A stretch of DNA of 64,000 nt from Paraglaciecola sp. 20A4 (GTDB lineage Bacteria > Pseudomonadota > Gammaproteobacteria > Enterobacterales > Alteromonadaceae). Positions 38,062 through 48,200 of the stretch are shown here, in pieces. Where the stretch lies: positions 124,001 to 188,000 of the forward strand of contig NZ_WTPY01000003.1 of assembly GCF_011378905.1 (NCBI RefSeq), in the 5' to 3' direction. Each line of letters begins with the position of its first letter. The stretch's first letter is position 1. A program made the position numbers and the translations under genes. The notes beneath the pieces are model-generated. The model searched no databases. It was not told the origin of the DNA and saw nothing but the letters and a program-made list of their open reading frames with translations.

Positions 38062-39303
38062 CTACAAAGTACGGGTGACGGTGGAATTTGCTTGTTGTTG
38101 TATATCGCTTGAAATATAAATAGATAAAGTAGATAAATCTGCATGCCCAGCGTTTTTCATTACCACCTGTAGTGGCGTACCAGCTGCGATAGAGGTTGTT
38201 ATACCTGTATGCCTCAATGAATGAACGCTAAACTCTCGTAACTCATGAGCTTCATGGGGAGCGAGATTTTCAAGTTTATCAGCAGTTGTATCAAATACCG
38301 TTCTCACTATGCTACGAATAGATTCAATGCCAAGCTGCGCATTTAAAATACCTGTTTCACGCCCGTGAGTACCCGCCTTATGACGAACAAAAAGTGGCAC
38401 CTGCTCGTCTGGGTTAGGGTAATCAGATAACCCTAAATAACGGCGATACTCGATCAAACATGCCATTAATTCATCAGGGCAGGGGATCATTCGACTCTTG
38501 CCGCCTTTACTTCGAGGTATTTTAAACACCCATTGACCACTCCTATGCTTAGCAAAGCTACTCATCATAGGTGTGTATCCCGGGCGAGCGGCAATTTCTG
38601 ATACCCGAGGGTAAAGCAGATAAAGTAAAGCAAAAAGTAAACGGGTTCGTTGATGTTTCTCAGGCTGTGTTGACCCAAGATGATTCACTTGCTGCCAAAC
38701 ACTTTTCCACTGTAACTCACTTAGTGCTTTTTCTCCGTCCGGCGATTCTATAACGTGGGTATTATTCACATTAAGTCTACGTAACAAGACCGCAGCAGGA
38801 TTTTTGTCACAATATTCCATATCACTAAGAAACAGGAAAAAACTACTTAATAATGAAAGCTGTGCTTTTAAGGTTGCTGTTTTTCGCACATATCGCGTGC
38901 CGTCACGTAATACAAATGGCTGCCACTTAGGATTAGGGGCTAATGTTTTATGCTGTTTATTTTCAATAAAAAATGGGTACGAGGCTTGTGTAATTAAATG
39001 TAGCGGAGGCTGATTGCAAAAATCAACAAACTTACGTAATACCACCCGATCAATGTCAGCTATTGAACAGCCCTTAACAAACCATGCCCAATTAAAAAGC
39101 AGATTGAGCTCACTGCGTATTGACTTAAAATTATTTGGGTTAAAGCGATTTTCACTAAGATATTCTATGGCTAACTCGTAACTATAAGCGGCGTCATGGA
39201 TAATATGATCAAGCGCCATCACCCGCTGATTAATGTATAACACGCCGACATCTAGTTGCTTAGCATGAGGAAATAACGGAATAAATTCGACGAGCTCGGA
39301 CAT
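38062..39303 (-). CDS. Tyrosine recombinase / phage-integrase family protein
   Basis: 413 aa from the ATG at 39303. Alternative in-frame ATGs at 39330 and 39342 also exist; the last lies 5 nt from a LexA box and would be nearly leaderless. N-terminal SAM-like core-binding domain, then a catalytic domain with Arg (LYPRVSEIAAR), Lys (RSKGGKSRMIPCP), the HSLRHTGIT box (His-x2-Arg) and NAGHADLSTLSIYIS (His and the nucleophile Tyr). All six catalytic positions are visible, so it should be active. Longer than XerC/D (about 300 aa). No att site or cargo is seen beside it. Confidence 0.9.
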   Translation of the reverse strand: MSELVEFIPLFPHAKQLDVGVLYINQRVMALDHIIHDAAYSYELAIEYLSENRFNPNNFKSIRSELNLLFNWAWFVKGCSIADIDRVVLRKFVDFCNQPPLHLITQASYPFFIENKQHKTLAPNPKWQPFVLRDGTRYVRKTATLKAQLSLLSSFFLFLSDMEYCDKNPAAVLLRRLNVNNTHVIESPDGEKALSELQWKSVWQQVNHLGSTQPEKHQRTRLLFALLYLLYPRVSEIAARPGYTPMMSSFAKHRSGQWVFKIPRSKGGKSRMIPCPDELMACLIEYRRYLGLSDYPNPDEQVPLFVRHKAGTHGRETGILNAQLGIESIRSIVRTVFDTTADKLENLAPHEAHELREFSVHSLRHTGITTSIAAGTPLQVVMKNAGHADLSTLSIYISSDIQQQANSTVTRTL

Positions 39304-39347
39304 GTATATTGGTACATTTTGATAAAACATGGAATAACACATATTAA

Positions 39348-39363
39348 CTGTATATTTATACAG
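39348..39363. promoter_or_regulatory. LexA (SOS) box at the recombinase promoter
   Basis: CTGTATATTTATACAG fits the gammaproteobacterial LexA consensus CTGT-N8-ACAG exactly. It sits inside a larger perfect palindrome at 39343-39368 (arms ATTAACTGTATA / TATACAGTTAAT, 2-bp centre). On the minus strand it contains a -10-like TATAAAT just upstream of the recombinase gene. This suggests SOS-induced expression of the recombinase; binding is inferred from sequence only. Confidence 0.75.
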
Positions 39364-39368
39364 TTAAT

Positions 39369-39792
39369 AGTGCTTTGTGTGGATTTGGTACTAAAAATGA
39401 GCGCTATTAGGCGAAAAACATTATCTCTCCTACAATATTCGCTGAAATTTAACGGTTGTAACTGGCGTATTTACACGAGTAAATGGCATACTCTTTAATC
39501 GCAGAATCATTCGTGAAACGGTTATTGGCATCGCGGTTGCTAAATGGGTCTACATAACGTCTCAATAAAATCGCTAGGCAGTAAATTATTTGCCAAATTG
39601 ACGCGGTTAAAATGTAGACAATTAACTGTTGTTGAAACAAGGTGGTGTATTTAACCTTGATAAATCCGCTTTTTGCCCCCAATAAATAGGCAATGATTCG
39701 AACCTAATTAGATTAACTAACCCAGCTCTTATTTTATCAATACCAAGGGCATGGGTTATTTTTACTCTGTACACGTGATTAAGGAATGTTAA
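39369..39792. other. Intergenic region between recombinase and gnd
   Basis: About 420 bp without a supported gene. A 77-codon minus-strand open frame at 39449-39682 contains one hydrophobic stretch but has no ribosome site or recognisable family. The gnd promoter should lie at its right end; AAGGAATG precedes the gnd ATG. Confidence 0.4.
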
Positions 39793-41262
39793 ATGAAAAG
39801 CAAGTCGGATATCGGTTTAGTCGGTTTAGCCGTAATGGGTGAGAATTTGATCCTTAATATGGAATCAAAGGGTTTTACAGTAACGGCGTACAACAGAAGT
39901 CATTCAAAGGTTGAAAAGTTCATTGAGGGCCGTGCCAAAGGTAAGAATATTCGCGGAGCCGACAGTGTAGAAAGTCTAGTAGAATCACTATCAACACCAC
40001 GTAAAGTGATGTTAATGGTAAAAGCTGGGCAAGCCGTTGATGACTTTATTGAACAATTGATCCCATTCCTTGATAAAGGCGATATTATTATTGATGGGGG
40101 TAATACTCATTTTCCAGATTCAAACCGAAGAACCGAATACTTAGAGAGCAAAGGCTTATTGTATATCGGCACAGGTGTGTCAGGTGGTGAAGAAGGGGCA
40201 TTGAAAGGCCCTTCAATTATGCCAGGCGGCTCCAAGAAAGCTTGGCCGTTAGTTAAAGATATTCTGCAATCTATCTCGGCGAAAGTTGCTGACGAAAACG
40301 GTAACGAAGTCGTTCCTTGCTGCGATTGGGTAGGCGATGCAGGCGCAGGCCACTTTGTGAAAATGGTTCACAACGGTATCGAATATGGTGATATGCAGCT
40401 TATTTGCGAAGCTTATCAGTTAATGAAAGTAGTACTCGGCTTGAATGCTGATGAAATTCAAAAAGTATTTGCCCATTGGAATACCACTGAGCTAGACAGT
40501 TACCTTATCGATATCACAAAAGACATTTTTGCCTTTAAAGATGAAAATGGTGAGCCGCTAGTTGAGAAAATTTTAGATACAGCAGGGCAGAAGGGCACAG
40601 GTAAGTGGACAGGCATAACCGCTTTAGATTTAGGCGTGCCATTAACCCTTATTGCTGACTCCGTATTTGCTCGTTGTATCTCAGCTAAGAAAGAGCAGCG
40701 CGTAGAAGCCTCAAAAGTGATTACCGGCCCTGAAATTAGTTTCAACGGTGATAAAGCTGAATTTATCGAAAATCTTCGCCAAGCAGTACTTGCCGCCAAA
40801 ATCGTATCTTACGCTCAGGGCTATATGCTTATGCAAGAAGCAGCTAAAGAGTACAAGTGGGAATTAAACTACGGCGGCATCGCGTTGATGTGGCGTGGTG
40901 GTTGTATTATTCGCTCTGCATTTTTAGGCAAAATTAAAGAAGCATACGATGCTGATCCTAAGCTTGAGAACTTATTATTAACGCCTTATTTCAAAGACAC
41001 GGTTGAATCTGCGCAAGCAGGGTGGAGAAACGTAGTAGGCACAGCCGTTATCAATGGTATCGCCATACCGTGCTTAAGCTCAGCGTTAACCTATTTTGAT
41101 GGTTTCAGAACAGCCCGTTTACCAGCTAATTTATTACAAGCTCAGCGTGATTACTTTGGCGCGCATACTTATGAGCGTATAGACAAACCAAGAGGTGAGT
41201 TCTTCCACACCAATTGGACAGGTCGCGGCGGTGATACGTCGTCAACGACCTACGATGTGTAA
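39793..41262 (+). CDS. gnd: 6-phosphogluconate dehydrogenase (decarboxylating)
   Basis: 489 aa, the long (tetradecamer-type/dimeric, about 470-490 aa) form. NADP-binding start IGLVGLAVMGENLILNMESKGF (GxAxMG form), IIDGGNTHFPDS, GVSGGEEGALKGPSIMPGG (substrate loop), GAGHFVKMVHNGIEYGDMQ with catalytic Lys, and the C-terminal FFHTNWTGRGGDTSSTTY. It makes ribulose-5-phosphate, CO2 and NADPH. Monocistronic, with a terminator downstream. Confidence 0.97.
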   Translation: MKSKSDIGLVGLAVMGENLILNMESKGFTVTAYNRSHSKVEKFIEGRAKGKNIRGADSVESLVESLSTPRKVMLMVKAGQAVDDFIEQLIPFLDKGDIIIDGGNTHFPDSNRRTEYLESKGLLYIGTGVSGGEEGALKGPSIMPGGSKKAWPLVKDILQSISAKVADENGNEVVPCCDWVGDAGAGHFVKMVHNGIEYGDMQLICEAYQLMKVVLGLNADEIQKVFAHWNTTELDSYLIDITKDIFAFKDENGEPLVEKILDTAGQKGTGKWTGITALDLGVPLTLIADSVFARCISAKKEQRVEASKVITGPEISFNGDKAEFIENLRQAVLAAKIVSYAQGYMLMQEAAKEYKWELNYGGIALMWRGGCIIRSAFLGKIKEAYDADPKLENLLLTPYFKDTVESAQAGWRNVVGTAVINGIAIPCLSSALTYFDGFRTARLPANLLQAQRDYFGAHTYERIDKPRGEFFHTNWTGRGGDTSSTTYDV

Positions 41263-41277
41263 CCAGTAAGTCATTTG

Positions 41278-41331
41278 TTGGGTTTAGGGCAGGGGACATA
41301 CTGCTCTGAAACCCAATTATATATTTTTTTT
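41278..41331 (+). terminator. Rho-independent terminator after gnd
   Basis: Outer stem TTGGGTTT / AAACCCAA encloses an inner stem (GGCAG/CTGCT), then TTATATATTTTTTTT. It lies 15 bp past the gnd stop. Confidence 0.8.
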
Positions 41332-41545
41332 AGTTCACTACACTTGCAAACGAACGTCAGTTCAAAACTAGATTTTACCTTTAGCGCACAGTACCAACAC
41401 TCCATCCTATAGTTTTAAATTCAAATTCAAACTTATATTTATATTTATATGTAAAATTAATCGCTAATTGGCTGCACGGCACGTTGTCTTAGACTAGCGT
41501 TGGTAAATATCGTATTTATGAATTTTGGAGATATTTTAACGTCGC

Positions 41546-41579
41546 CCATACCCGTATAACGCTAATTATACGGGTATGG
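41546..41579. repeat. Perfect 14-bp inverted repeat
   Basis: CCATACCCGTATAA (41546-41559) and TTATACGGGTATGG (41566-41579) with a 6-nt centre CGCTAA. No T-run follows. It lies about 200 bp upstream of the TlpA-like gene in an otherwise empty 445-bp stretch (41332-41776), so it could be an operator, a repeated palindromic element, or a hairpin leader. Confidence 0.75.
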
Positions 41580-41776
41580 ACTATTATCGGAAGCCTTGTG
41601 TGTTGAATAGCCGTCGTAATAGTGATTATGGTATTAACAGTGATAAGATGATCATTTACCCTTTAAAATAAGTATTCAGTAGTTAAATGGAGACTATTTT
41701 TTCAACTAAGCCAGTGGTTTAATTATGTTATGTCGCCAGCACAATCATCTCTGAACCCTATATAGAGGCCATCTTA

Positions 41777-42583
41777 ATGACGTCAATCACCTTAGGTTCA
41801 TTCGCACTTCCTGTATCACCTATTATTTTACTTTTTAGTTTGATTGTAGGGCTAATAGTAATTGCCATACTGGGGAAAAAACAAAGCATCTCGGTTAGTG
41901 ACTCGTTGATAAGCATAGTGATCTATAGCTTAATTGTCGGCAGAGTCGTATTTGTAATAAAATTCTTTGAAAGTTACGATTCAATTTGGCAAATACTTGA
42001 TATCCGCGACAGAGGCTTTGACACATTTTCTAGCGTTATTTCAGGTGTGATATTTCTAATTGTTCAACTTAAGCGTAAACCTGAGCAACGCAATATTCTT
42101 ATCAGCGGAGCAGCTACCACTCTAATATTATTTACGCTTACGCAGGCTGTAATTAATGCTGGAAACGAGCAATCGGCGTTACCGAACTTATCGTTTTCAA
42201 CTACCGAAGGCGTTGATGTGAATCTACATCACGTGTCGAATCAAAATATCACTATTGTTAATCTATGGGCCTCATGGTGTGGGCCTTGCAGACGAGAAAT
42301 GCCTGTATTAGCGGCAGCTGAAAAGCGCTTTCCTGAGGTTAAGTTCATTATGTTAAACCAGCGGGAACCTGCATCAACGGTGAGCAAATTTTTAGCAGAC
42401 ATTAATCAAACCTTTAATTATGTTTTACTCGATACCAAAGGTGACGTCGCTACTATGATGGGTGCCCATGGTTTACCGATGACATTATTTTATGATAAAC
42501 ACGGCAATATGGTATCAAGCCATTTTGGTGAAGTATCTGCGGCCAGCCTGCAAGCCGCGATAGAAAATCTAACTAAACAATAG
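41777..42583 (+). CDS. Membrane-anchored TlpA-like thiol-disulfide oxidoreductase with multi-TM N-terminus
   Basis: 268 aa. Residues about 1-125 form four hydrophobic helices (for example PIILLFSLIVGLIVIAIL and a later TLILFTLTQAVI) of the Lgt-like fold seen in some TlpA fusions. Residues about 130-268 are a thioredoxin domain with the CxxC motif WASWCGPCRREMP and cis-Pro GLPMTLFYD. The redox domain is predicted to face the periplasm. Likely role: cytochrome c maturation-like thiol reduction or general disulfide reduction; the electron donor is not in the window. Confidence 0.85.
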   Translation: MTSITLGSFALPVSPIILLFSLIVGLIVIAILGKKQSISVSDSLISIVIYSLIVGRVVFVIKFFESYDSIWQILDIRDRGFDTFSSVISGVIFLIVQLKRKPEQRNILISGAATTLILFTLTQAVINAGNEQSALPNLSFSTTEGVDVNLHHVSNQNITIVNLWASWCGPCRREMPVLAAAEKRFPEVKFIMLNQREPASTVSKFLADINQTFNYVLLDTKGDVATMMGAHGLPMTLFYDKHGNMVSSHFGEVSAASLQAAIENLTKQ

Positions 42584-42618
42584 ACGTTACCAGTGACATA
42601 TTTTTGTATATAAGCACA

Positions 42619-42879
42619 TTATGCCGAGCGTATTTTATATTGTGTTGAACAATAGCCACGCGTAATTAACGGACTGCGTATTTTTTCATGTTTAGTCTTG
42701 CGGCCAGATACACGCGCCCGCCAGTTCTTAAATGCCCGAGGGCTGAGTTCTTTTCGCATAAGCTTTATCGTTTGAGTTTCGTTTAAATCGTACAAAACAC
42801 TGATAGCTTCAAAAGGTGTGCGATCCTCCCAAGCCATTTCAATAATGCGTGACGTATCTGGATTTGTATTTATGTCCAT
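42619..42879 (-). CDS. TIGR03643-family small protein
   Basis: 86 aa from the ATG at 42879, preceded by AAGGTT; the longer frame to 42960 adds non-conserved residues. The core RIIEMAWEDRTPFEAISVL and the following MRKELSP...FKNWRARVSGRKTKH are the hallmark of TIGR03643, a family of small HTH-like basic proteins of unknown function common in marine gammaproteobacteria and cyanobacteria. It is the last chromosomal-type gene before the defence island. Confidence 0.85.
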   Translation of the reverse strand: MDINTNPDTSRIIEMAWEDRTPFEAISVLYDLNETQTIKLMRKELSPRAFKNWRARVSGRKTKHEKIRSPLITRGYCSTQYKIRSA

Positions 42880-43037
42880 TATGTAACCTTGTATATAACT
42901 TGTATTGAGCGGATGGCAAAACTGAGAATGAAATATGCTTAAAACATTTATCAAGCTCACAGGTTATTACGGGTCAATGTATGAAAACAGTTCACCAAAC
43001 AAGGTAATAAGATAAGTTAGGCCAAGCATGACCTAGT

Positions 43038-45236
43038 TTAATCGAGGAAGCTCACAATCACTGAGCAAGATAACCAATGCGGCAAATGAAGAAATATAGC
43101 TAATTTAACATAATATACATTATACGAATATCTATTATGCATATAAACTTCGCTACAGGTTTTCGGCCATAAATCATCATCATATGATTCAGGCAAATTA
43201 TCTAATACTTCCTCAATCATATTTTTAACTCTGGCCTTTGTGCGCTGTTTCTTGCGCCAATCAATTACCAATATTTCCTGCATTTTTTCAGTTAATTCTT
43301 TTGCTATTATTTTAACTTGGTCACGCTCTTTGTCTGATAACGCCGTGTCTTGGATCATTAAATCATATACAGCTAACTCTTCTTCATTGAGTCCTTGGCG
43401 CACTGCACGTTCTTCTTCGTGTTCAAAATCATTTATAAACTCTTTCAATCGATTAAAAAATTCTTCTGCTGTGTATGCGCCAAGATTATATTCTTCAACC
43501 AACTCTAGGAATTTTTGCTGCAAGTCTTGGCGAGTATTGTTCCTTAACACCATCGGCTGAAGTTTACGTTCTATGAGGTTTTTTAGGCGTTGTGCATCTG
43601 ATTGTTTAGGCTTTTCAATCTTTGAGACCATAGTTGCTAAGGCATCAAAATCTATATCAGCAATGTTAATTGGCTCTGGTAAATTACTCTTTATTTGAAT
43701 CGTAGAAATTGATTCGTCGAGTAACTCGTTAACCTGATTTCTGATTACATCTAAAACATCTTCATCAATTTCTAAGCCTGATTTCAAGCGCATTTGTGAA
43801 TAAATGATATTAATTGCTATGCGACATGGCACATATTGGTTAGCACTATCGTCTGGCATAATAGCTTTAAAAATACGATTAATTTGCCTTAAGAATGCAG
43901 TAAATTCATCTTGGTTTTTAGGCTCTAGTAATATTTCACTGGCATTATCTAATAGCGATAACTTAGCAAAACCGTCAGCGGGTGAAGATATAATTGCACC
44001 TAAATCTATACCTTTAGAATGTAAAAAAACCTGCAACTCACCAACTGCAATTCCTAATGCAGTAACTAACTCCGACTTATCTTTTGCAGGGCTATCTATG
44101 TCGTATTTCCCCCCATCTTCAGCTACCCCGCCACCATACATTCCCAGTGCCTGTTGCAATGCACTAAAAATATTTATGTAGTCAACTATTTGCCCCGCTG
44201 TTTTACCTTCATACACCCTATTAGCACGAGCAATGGTTTGCATTAAAGTGTGACTTTTTAATGGTTTATCTAGATACAAAGTGCTGACTGTAGGCGCATC
44301 AAAACCCGTTAACCACATGGCACATACGAACACTATTCTGAGTGGGTCTTCAGGATCTTTAAATTTATCATCCATTTTTTCTTTAAGAAAACGTTCACGG
44401 TGCGGTTTATAATTTAGTCCTTTTTTAGCTAGTCGTTCGTCATCGTTTTGCCCACCTGACACAACAACAGCCATGTCTGTAGAAGCCATATGGTCTATTT
44501 GAAAATTCAGTTTATTTAAGCGGCTACCTGTTGCATATTTAGCTTGCGCTTTAAGGCTTGTTAATTTGGTTTTCCACGCTGATTGCACTTTGTCATACAT
44601 TTTAATGGTAGTGGCTTTATCGATAAACACAACCATGGCCTTGCCAAGCATGCCATCATGAAAAGGAGCACGATTAATATAATGTTCAACCAGATCTTTC
44701 GCGACAGTTTCTAAGCGGTCATCGCGAGTAATGATATGGTAGGCTTCTGAAAACTCTCTTTCTAAACGTTCTTCTTGCTCATCGGTTAACTCTGCTTCAT
44801 CCAATATTTCAGCTATTTCACTGCCAATATTTTCATTTAACATCGACACTTCAGGCACTCGGGTTTCATAATATAAAGGTAACGTAGCGCCATCACCTAC
44901 CGTGTCAGAAAAATTATAAATACTAATGTAGTCGCCAAACACTTCTTGAGTTTTAGCTTCTCCAGCAAGTAAAGGTGTACCTTAAATGCCATAAACTATG
45001 CATTGCATTGCATGGCATTACGCATGTTCATTGCTAAAGAGTCGTAATGAGTGGGTTAATATCAGGATTTAACGTTAGTAATGCAGATTTAAAAGAACAA
45101 ATAGTGGATTACTTAATAATGACTGGTAATCAACAGAACCAAATACTTCATCCCAGCATGTGACTGTTTCCCAGTCTAATTCTGAAAACAATTGTATTGC
45201 AGGTTGCTCTATTAATGCGTCTTCCGTGTATGCCAT
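43038..45236 (-). pseudogene. hsdR: hsdR, type I restriction endonuclease subunit, internally deleted and frameshifted
   Basis: The start survives at 45236 with AGAGGA upstream and the typical HsdR N-terminus MAYTEDALIEQPAIQLF, continuing about 45 codons before a frameshift near 45090. A jump around 45050-45060 then joins to THYDSLAMNMRNAM, the segment next to the FTGTP helicase motif. Frame breaks follow (TAG at about 45008-45010; TAA at 44982-44984), after which GTPLLAGEAKTQEVFGDYIS runs open to 43038. This holds the second RecA-like domain (LTGFDAPTVSTLYLDKP, QTIARANRVYEG) and the C-terminal helical region. The PD-(D/E)xK nuclease, Walker A and DEAD-type motifs are gone, so it cannot restrict DNA. 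Full HsdR proteins are about 1000 aa. Confidence 0.85.
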
Positions 45237-45237
45237 T

Positions 45238-48200
45238 TTATCCTCTTAACATATCTTCTTCAGCTTCTTGCTTAATTTCATACTTAATTTGATTATCAAT
45301 ATATTCAACTGTACTCGTAGCCCAATTTTTTACCTGGGGATTCTGGTATTCGATAAGTGGTTGAATTAAATCTTTATCTGCCTCTAAATAAGGAACTAAT
45401 GAGCCAGAAGATGACCTGCTAGAGAAGTTTGCCGAAATCTCATTTAGGAATGCTTCATTGTCAGAGAACTCAGATAATAAAGGAATCATTAATGGGTTAA
45501 TAATACGATCTTCGCCATTTGTAATAAACATCGAAATGGCTCGGCCAACAATAAGTAGCGCAATTTCATCTTGGCACCAATTAATAATAATGTCCTGATC
45601 TAAGATATCAAAAATACTATTGTCTCTCTTCTTATACGATTTTCCGCTACCCAACAATTCAATCAAGCGATATGGTTTTATAGTCTTACCATCAATAAAA
45701 ATGTCAGCTATTTTAGGCCAAATATAGTTGCCATGTAATTCAAAAGCTTTGTAAAATCCATTGCCTAAGTAGTCCCATAAATCAGAGTAATTAACATCAT
45801 GATTTCCAACTTGGTCGACTAGATATAGACATAATTTTAAAGCAAAATCTTCGTTCTCAGTCTGCAATAACCATTCAACAGATTTCAACCAATGGTAACT
45901 ATCCGAATGTCGTGTTTTGTCTTCTTTTGTAAAAGAAACATTGAGTACTAGATGAACTAATACGGGAGTTAAAACAATGAAGTCTATATCCTTTCGGCCG
46001 TGTGAATACATATTGATATTATCAAGTGCTACCCAAACTGCTGTTTGATCAACTTCACTCAAAGACATACAAAACTGTGCTATTTCATGTTCTGTAATGT
46101 GTTCAGTAACTCTACCATGACCAAGTATTGATGCTGAACTACTAGGTAATTGGTTAGTTTTAATTAACTTAAGTAATCTGTCTAAATGAGGTGGTTCAAT
46201 TTTTCCAGTACATATTGCGCTAGGATAATATTGTATTAAATGTTCATCCTCTCCAATTAACTCTATTGCTTCTCGCCATCTATTTATGTTTTTGACGTAA
46301 ATTCCACTCAAGAAACCAGCAAAAAATTGTGTGTATAAATTCGTAGTTTTGCGAAAGTAATTAAACAATTCTTCTAACAATAAATCAAAACAATCTGACA
46401 CAAGTACCAAATGTTTTGCAAAGATCCAGCTTTGTTTTTGCTCAGGAAAAGTCATTAATAACTCAAAATATTGGACTAATTCGACATGATTGTTTTTTAA
46501 ATCAATTGATAATTTTTTGGCGTCTTCAGCGGCCATATCAATATAATGTCCGTCTTCCCCTTTTACATGCTCTCTAGATGGATTTAGTACAATTAATTTT
46601 AATTTTTCTTCAAGACTATCCTCATCGGGGGATAATAGCTTTTCCCATGACTTAAGAAATTCAAGTTGTTCAGGTTCCATACCCTTTGCATCGTAATGTA
46701 AGGCATGGGTGATTGATTGTGCTGCGTCAGGCCAGTATTTATCAGTAAGCTTTATCACTTCTTTTATAAAAACATCTAATTGTTGAAACTGTTTATAGTT
46801 TGTTAAGCCTCTAATTTCATGACCAAAAGCGGCCTTAACTTGCTCAACCAAGCTTCCACGTTTAATGATTTCAAGTAATATATCGAAAAGAGACTGCCAA
46901 TAGTCATAAATTTCTTGATACTTTTGTGGAATCCATTCTTTTAATTCAGGTTTAGTGCCTTGAAACTCAGCCCCAATAGTTCTTGTGCCACCATACGTAC
47001 TAATTGCAGTTTTGATAGCTTCAATAACAACAATATCGGCACTTTCTATATTTAAAGCTAACGCCTTATCTAAAATCGTTAATCTTTGAGTAAAGTCAGC
47101 TTCTGTACCTGATAATTGCCAACGAAATAATTGCGAAAACTGGCCTAGTGAATTATTGCCGTAACTTTCATTTTCAAACTGCGCCAACTTAAACAAGCAC
47201 CATGAAGTTTTTTCAAAGTAGGTCCGATGGAAAACTAACATTTCAAGTGCCCAAACTAAATTCCGTCTCACATCCCCATCAATGTTGATAATGTCATCAT
47301 CGGATAATCGATTTAAAATACGAAATAAAAGGTCACTTGTTACCTGAGGGTTCACTTCTACTAATGCGCGAAAAAGTCTTGAACCCTGTTTAGAAAGTAA
47401 CAATTCCGCTTGGCCGAAAGGGCTGTCGCCCTCACAAAATTTCTCAACAAAATCTTGTACATTTAAAGATGAATCTAAAAAAGTAATCTGTTTGCAAAAG
47501 CTTTCTAGCATTGATTCTGGCAATTCGTTTATCAAATGACTTTGACGATCAAACAAACTACTTGTCCACCATTCCATTGCTAGGTTTAATGCTAGGGGTT
47601 TTGGGACTACTCTTGCATATCGTCCTGTTCTGTTAATTAACTCTTTTTGAGTAAATGTAGTAATTAGTTGTTCAAAATCAACCTGTTCACTACCAGCAAT
47701 TTCATTAATAAATTTTGCTTCTAAATTTAAATCTTGGGCTTTATTTTTTTCACATTGTATGTAATCAAATAGTGATAATACTTTTAAAATTTCACGGTGC
47801 TTGTCAGTAAGCTTGCCATCTCCATTGATAAGTTTTTCAACAAGATCATGTTCAGTGAAATTGGTATCAAAATTTCCATTTTCTCTAATCTGTTTAATTA
47901 GCATATCAGCAAGTAATGGAAAGCCTTCAATAAATCGAGCTAATCTACTAATCTCAAATTCTTTTAGATCAGGTAAATTTTGTGTTAGTAATTGTGTTAT
48001 CTGATCTTGTTCAAGCTTATCAATTTTAATCTGAATACAATCGTTTACTGCATCATGGTAAAAATTTAAAGTGATAACTTTAAGTCGATTTTGTTTATCA
48101 ATAATTTTACGGATGTTTTCATGTAGGCTAATACTGCAAGTTTCAACAATGACCAACCCGCAAACGCAGTCAGTAACTGCGCTCTGTAGACTGTTCAGTA

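Noticed and set aside
39449-39682. 77-codon minus-strand open frame upstream of gnd
   Set aside because: One hydrophobic stretch but no ribosome site, no recognisable family and no supporting context; reported only as intergenic.
39691-39700. GATTCGAACC, a tRNA T-arm-like sequence on the minus strand near the recombinase
   Set aside because: The bases around it do not form a T-stem or acceptor stem, and no D-arm or anticodon arm is found; it is not a tRNA or a clear attachment site.
43240-44181. Plus-strand open frames opposite hsdR
   Set aside because: Mirror frames of the coding strand with no family features.
43038-44942. Reading the 634-codon frame as an intact helicase gene
   Set aside because: Its start is inside the HsdR helicase; the true HsdR N-terminus lies upstream after frame breaks and a deletion, so it is a pseudogene.
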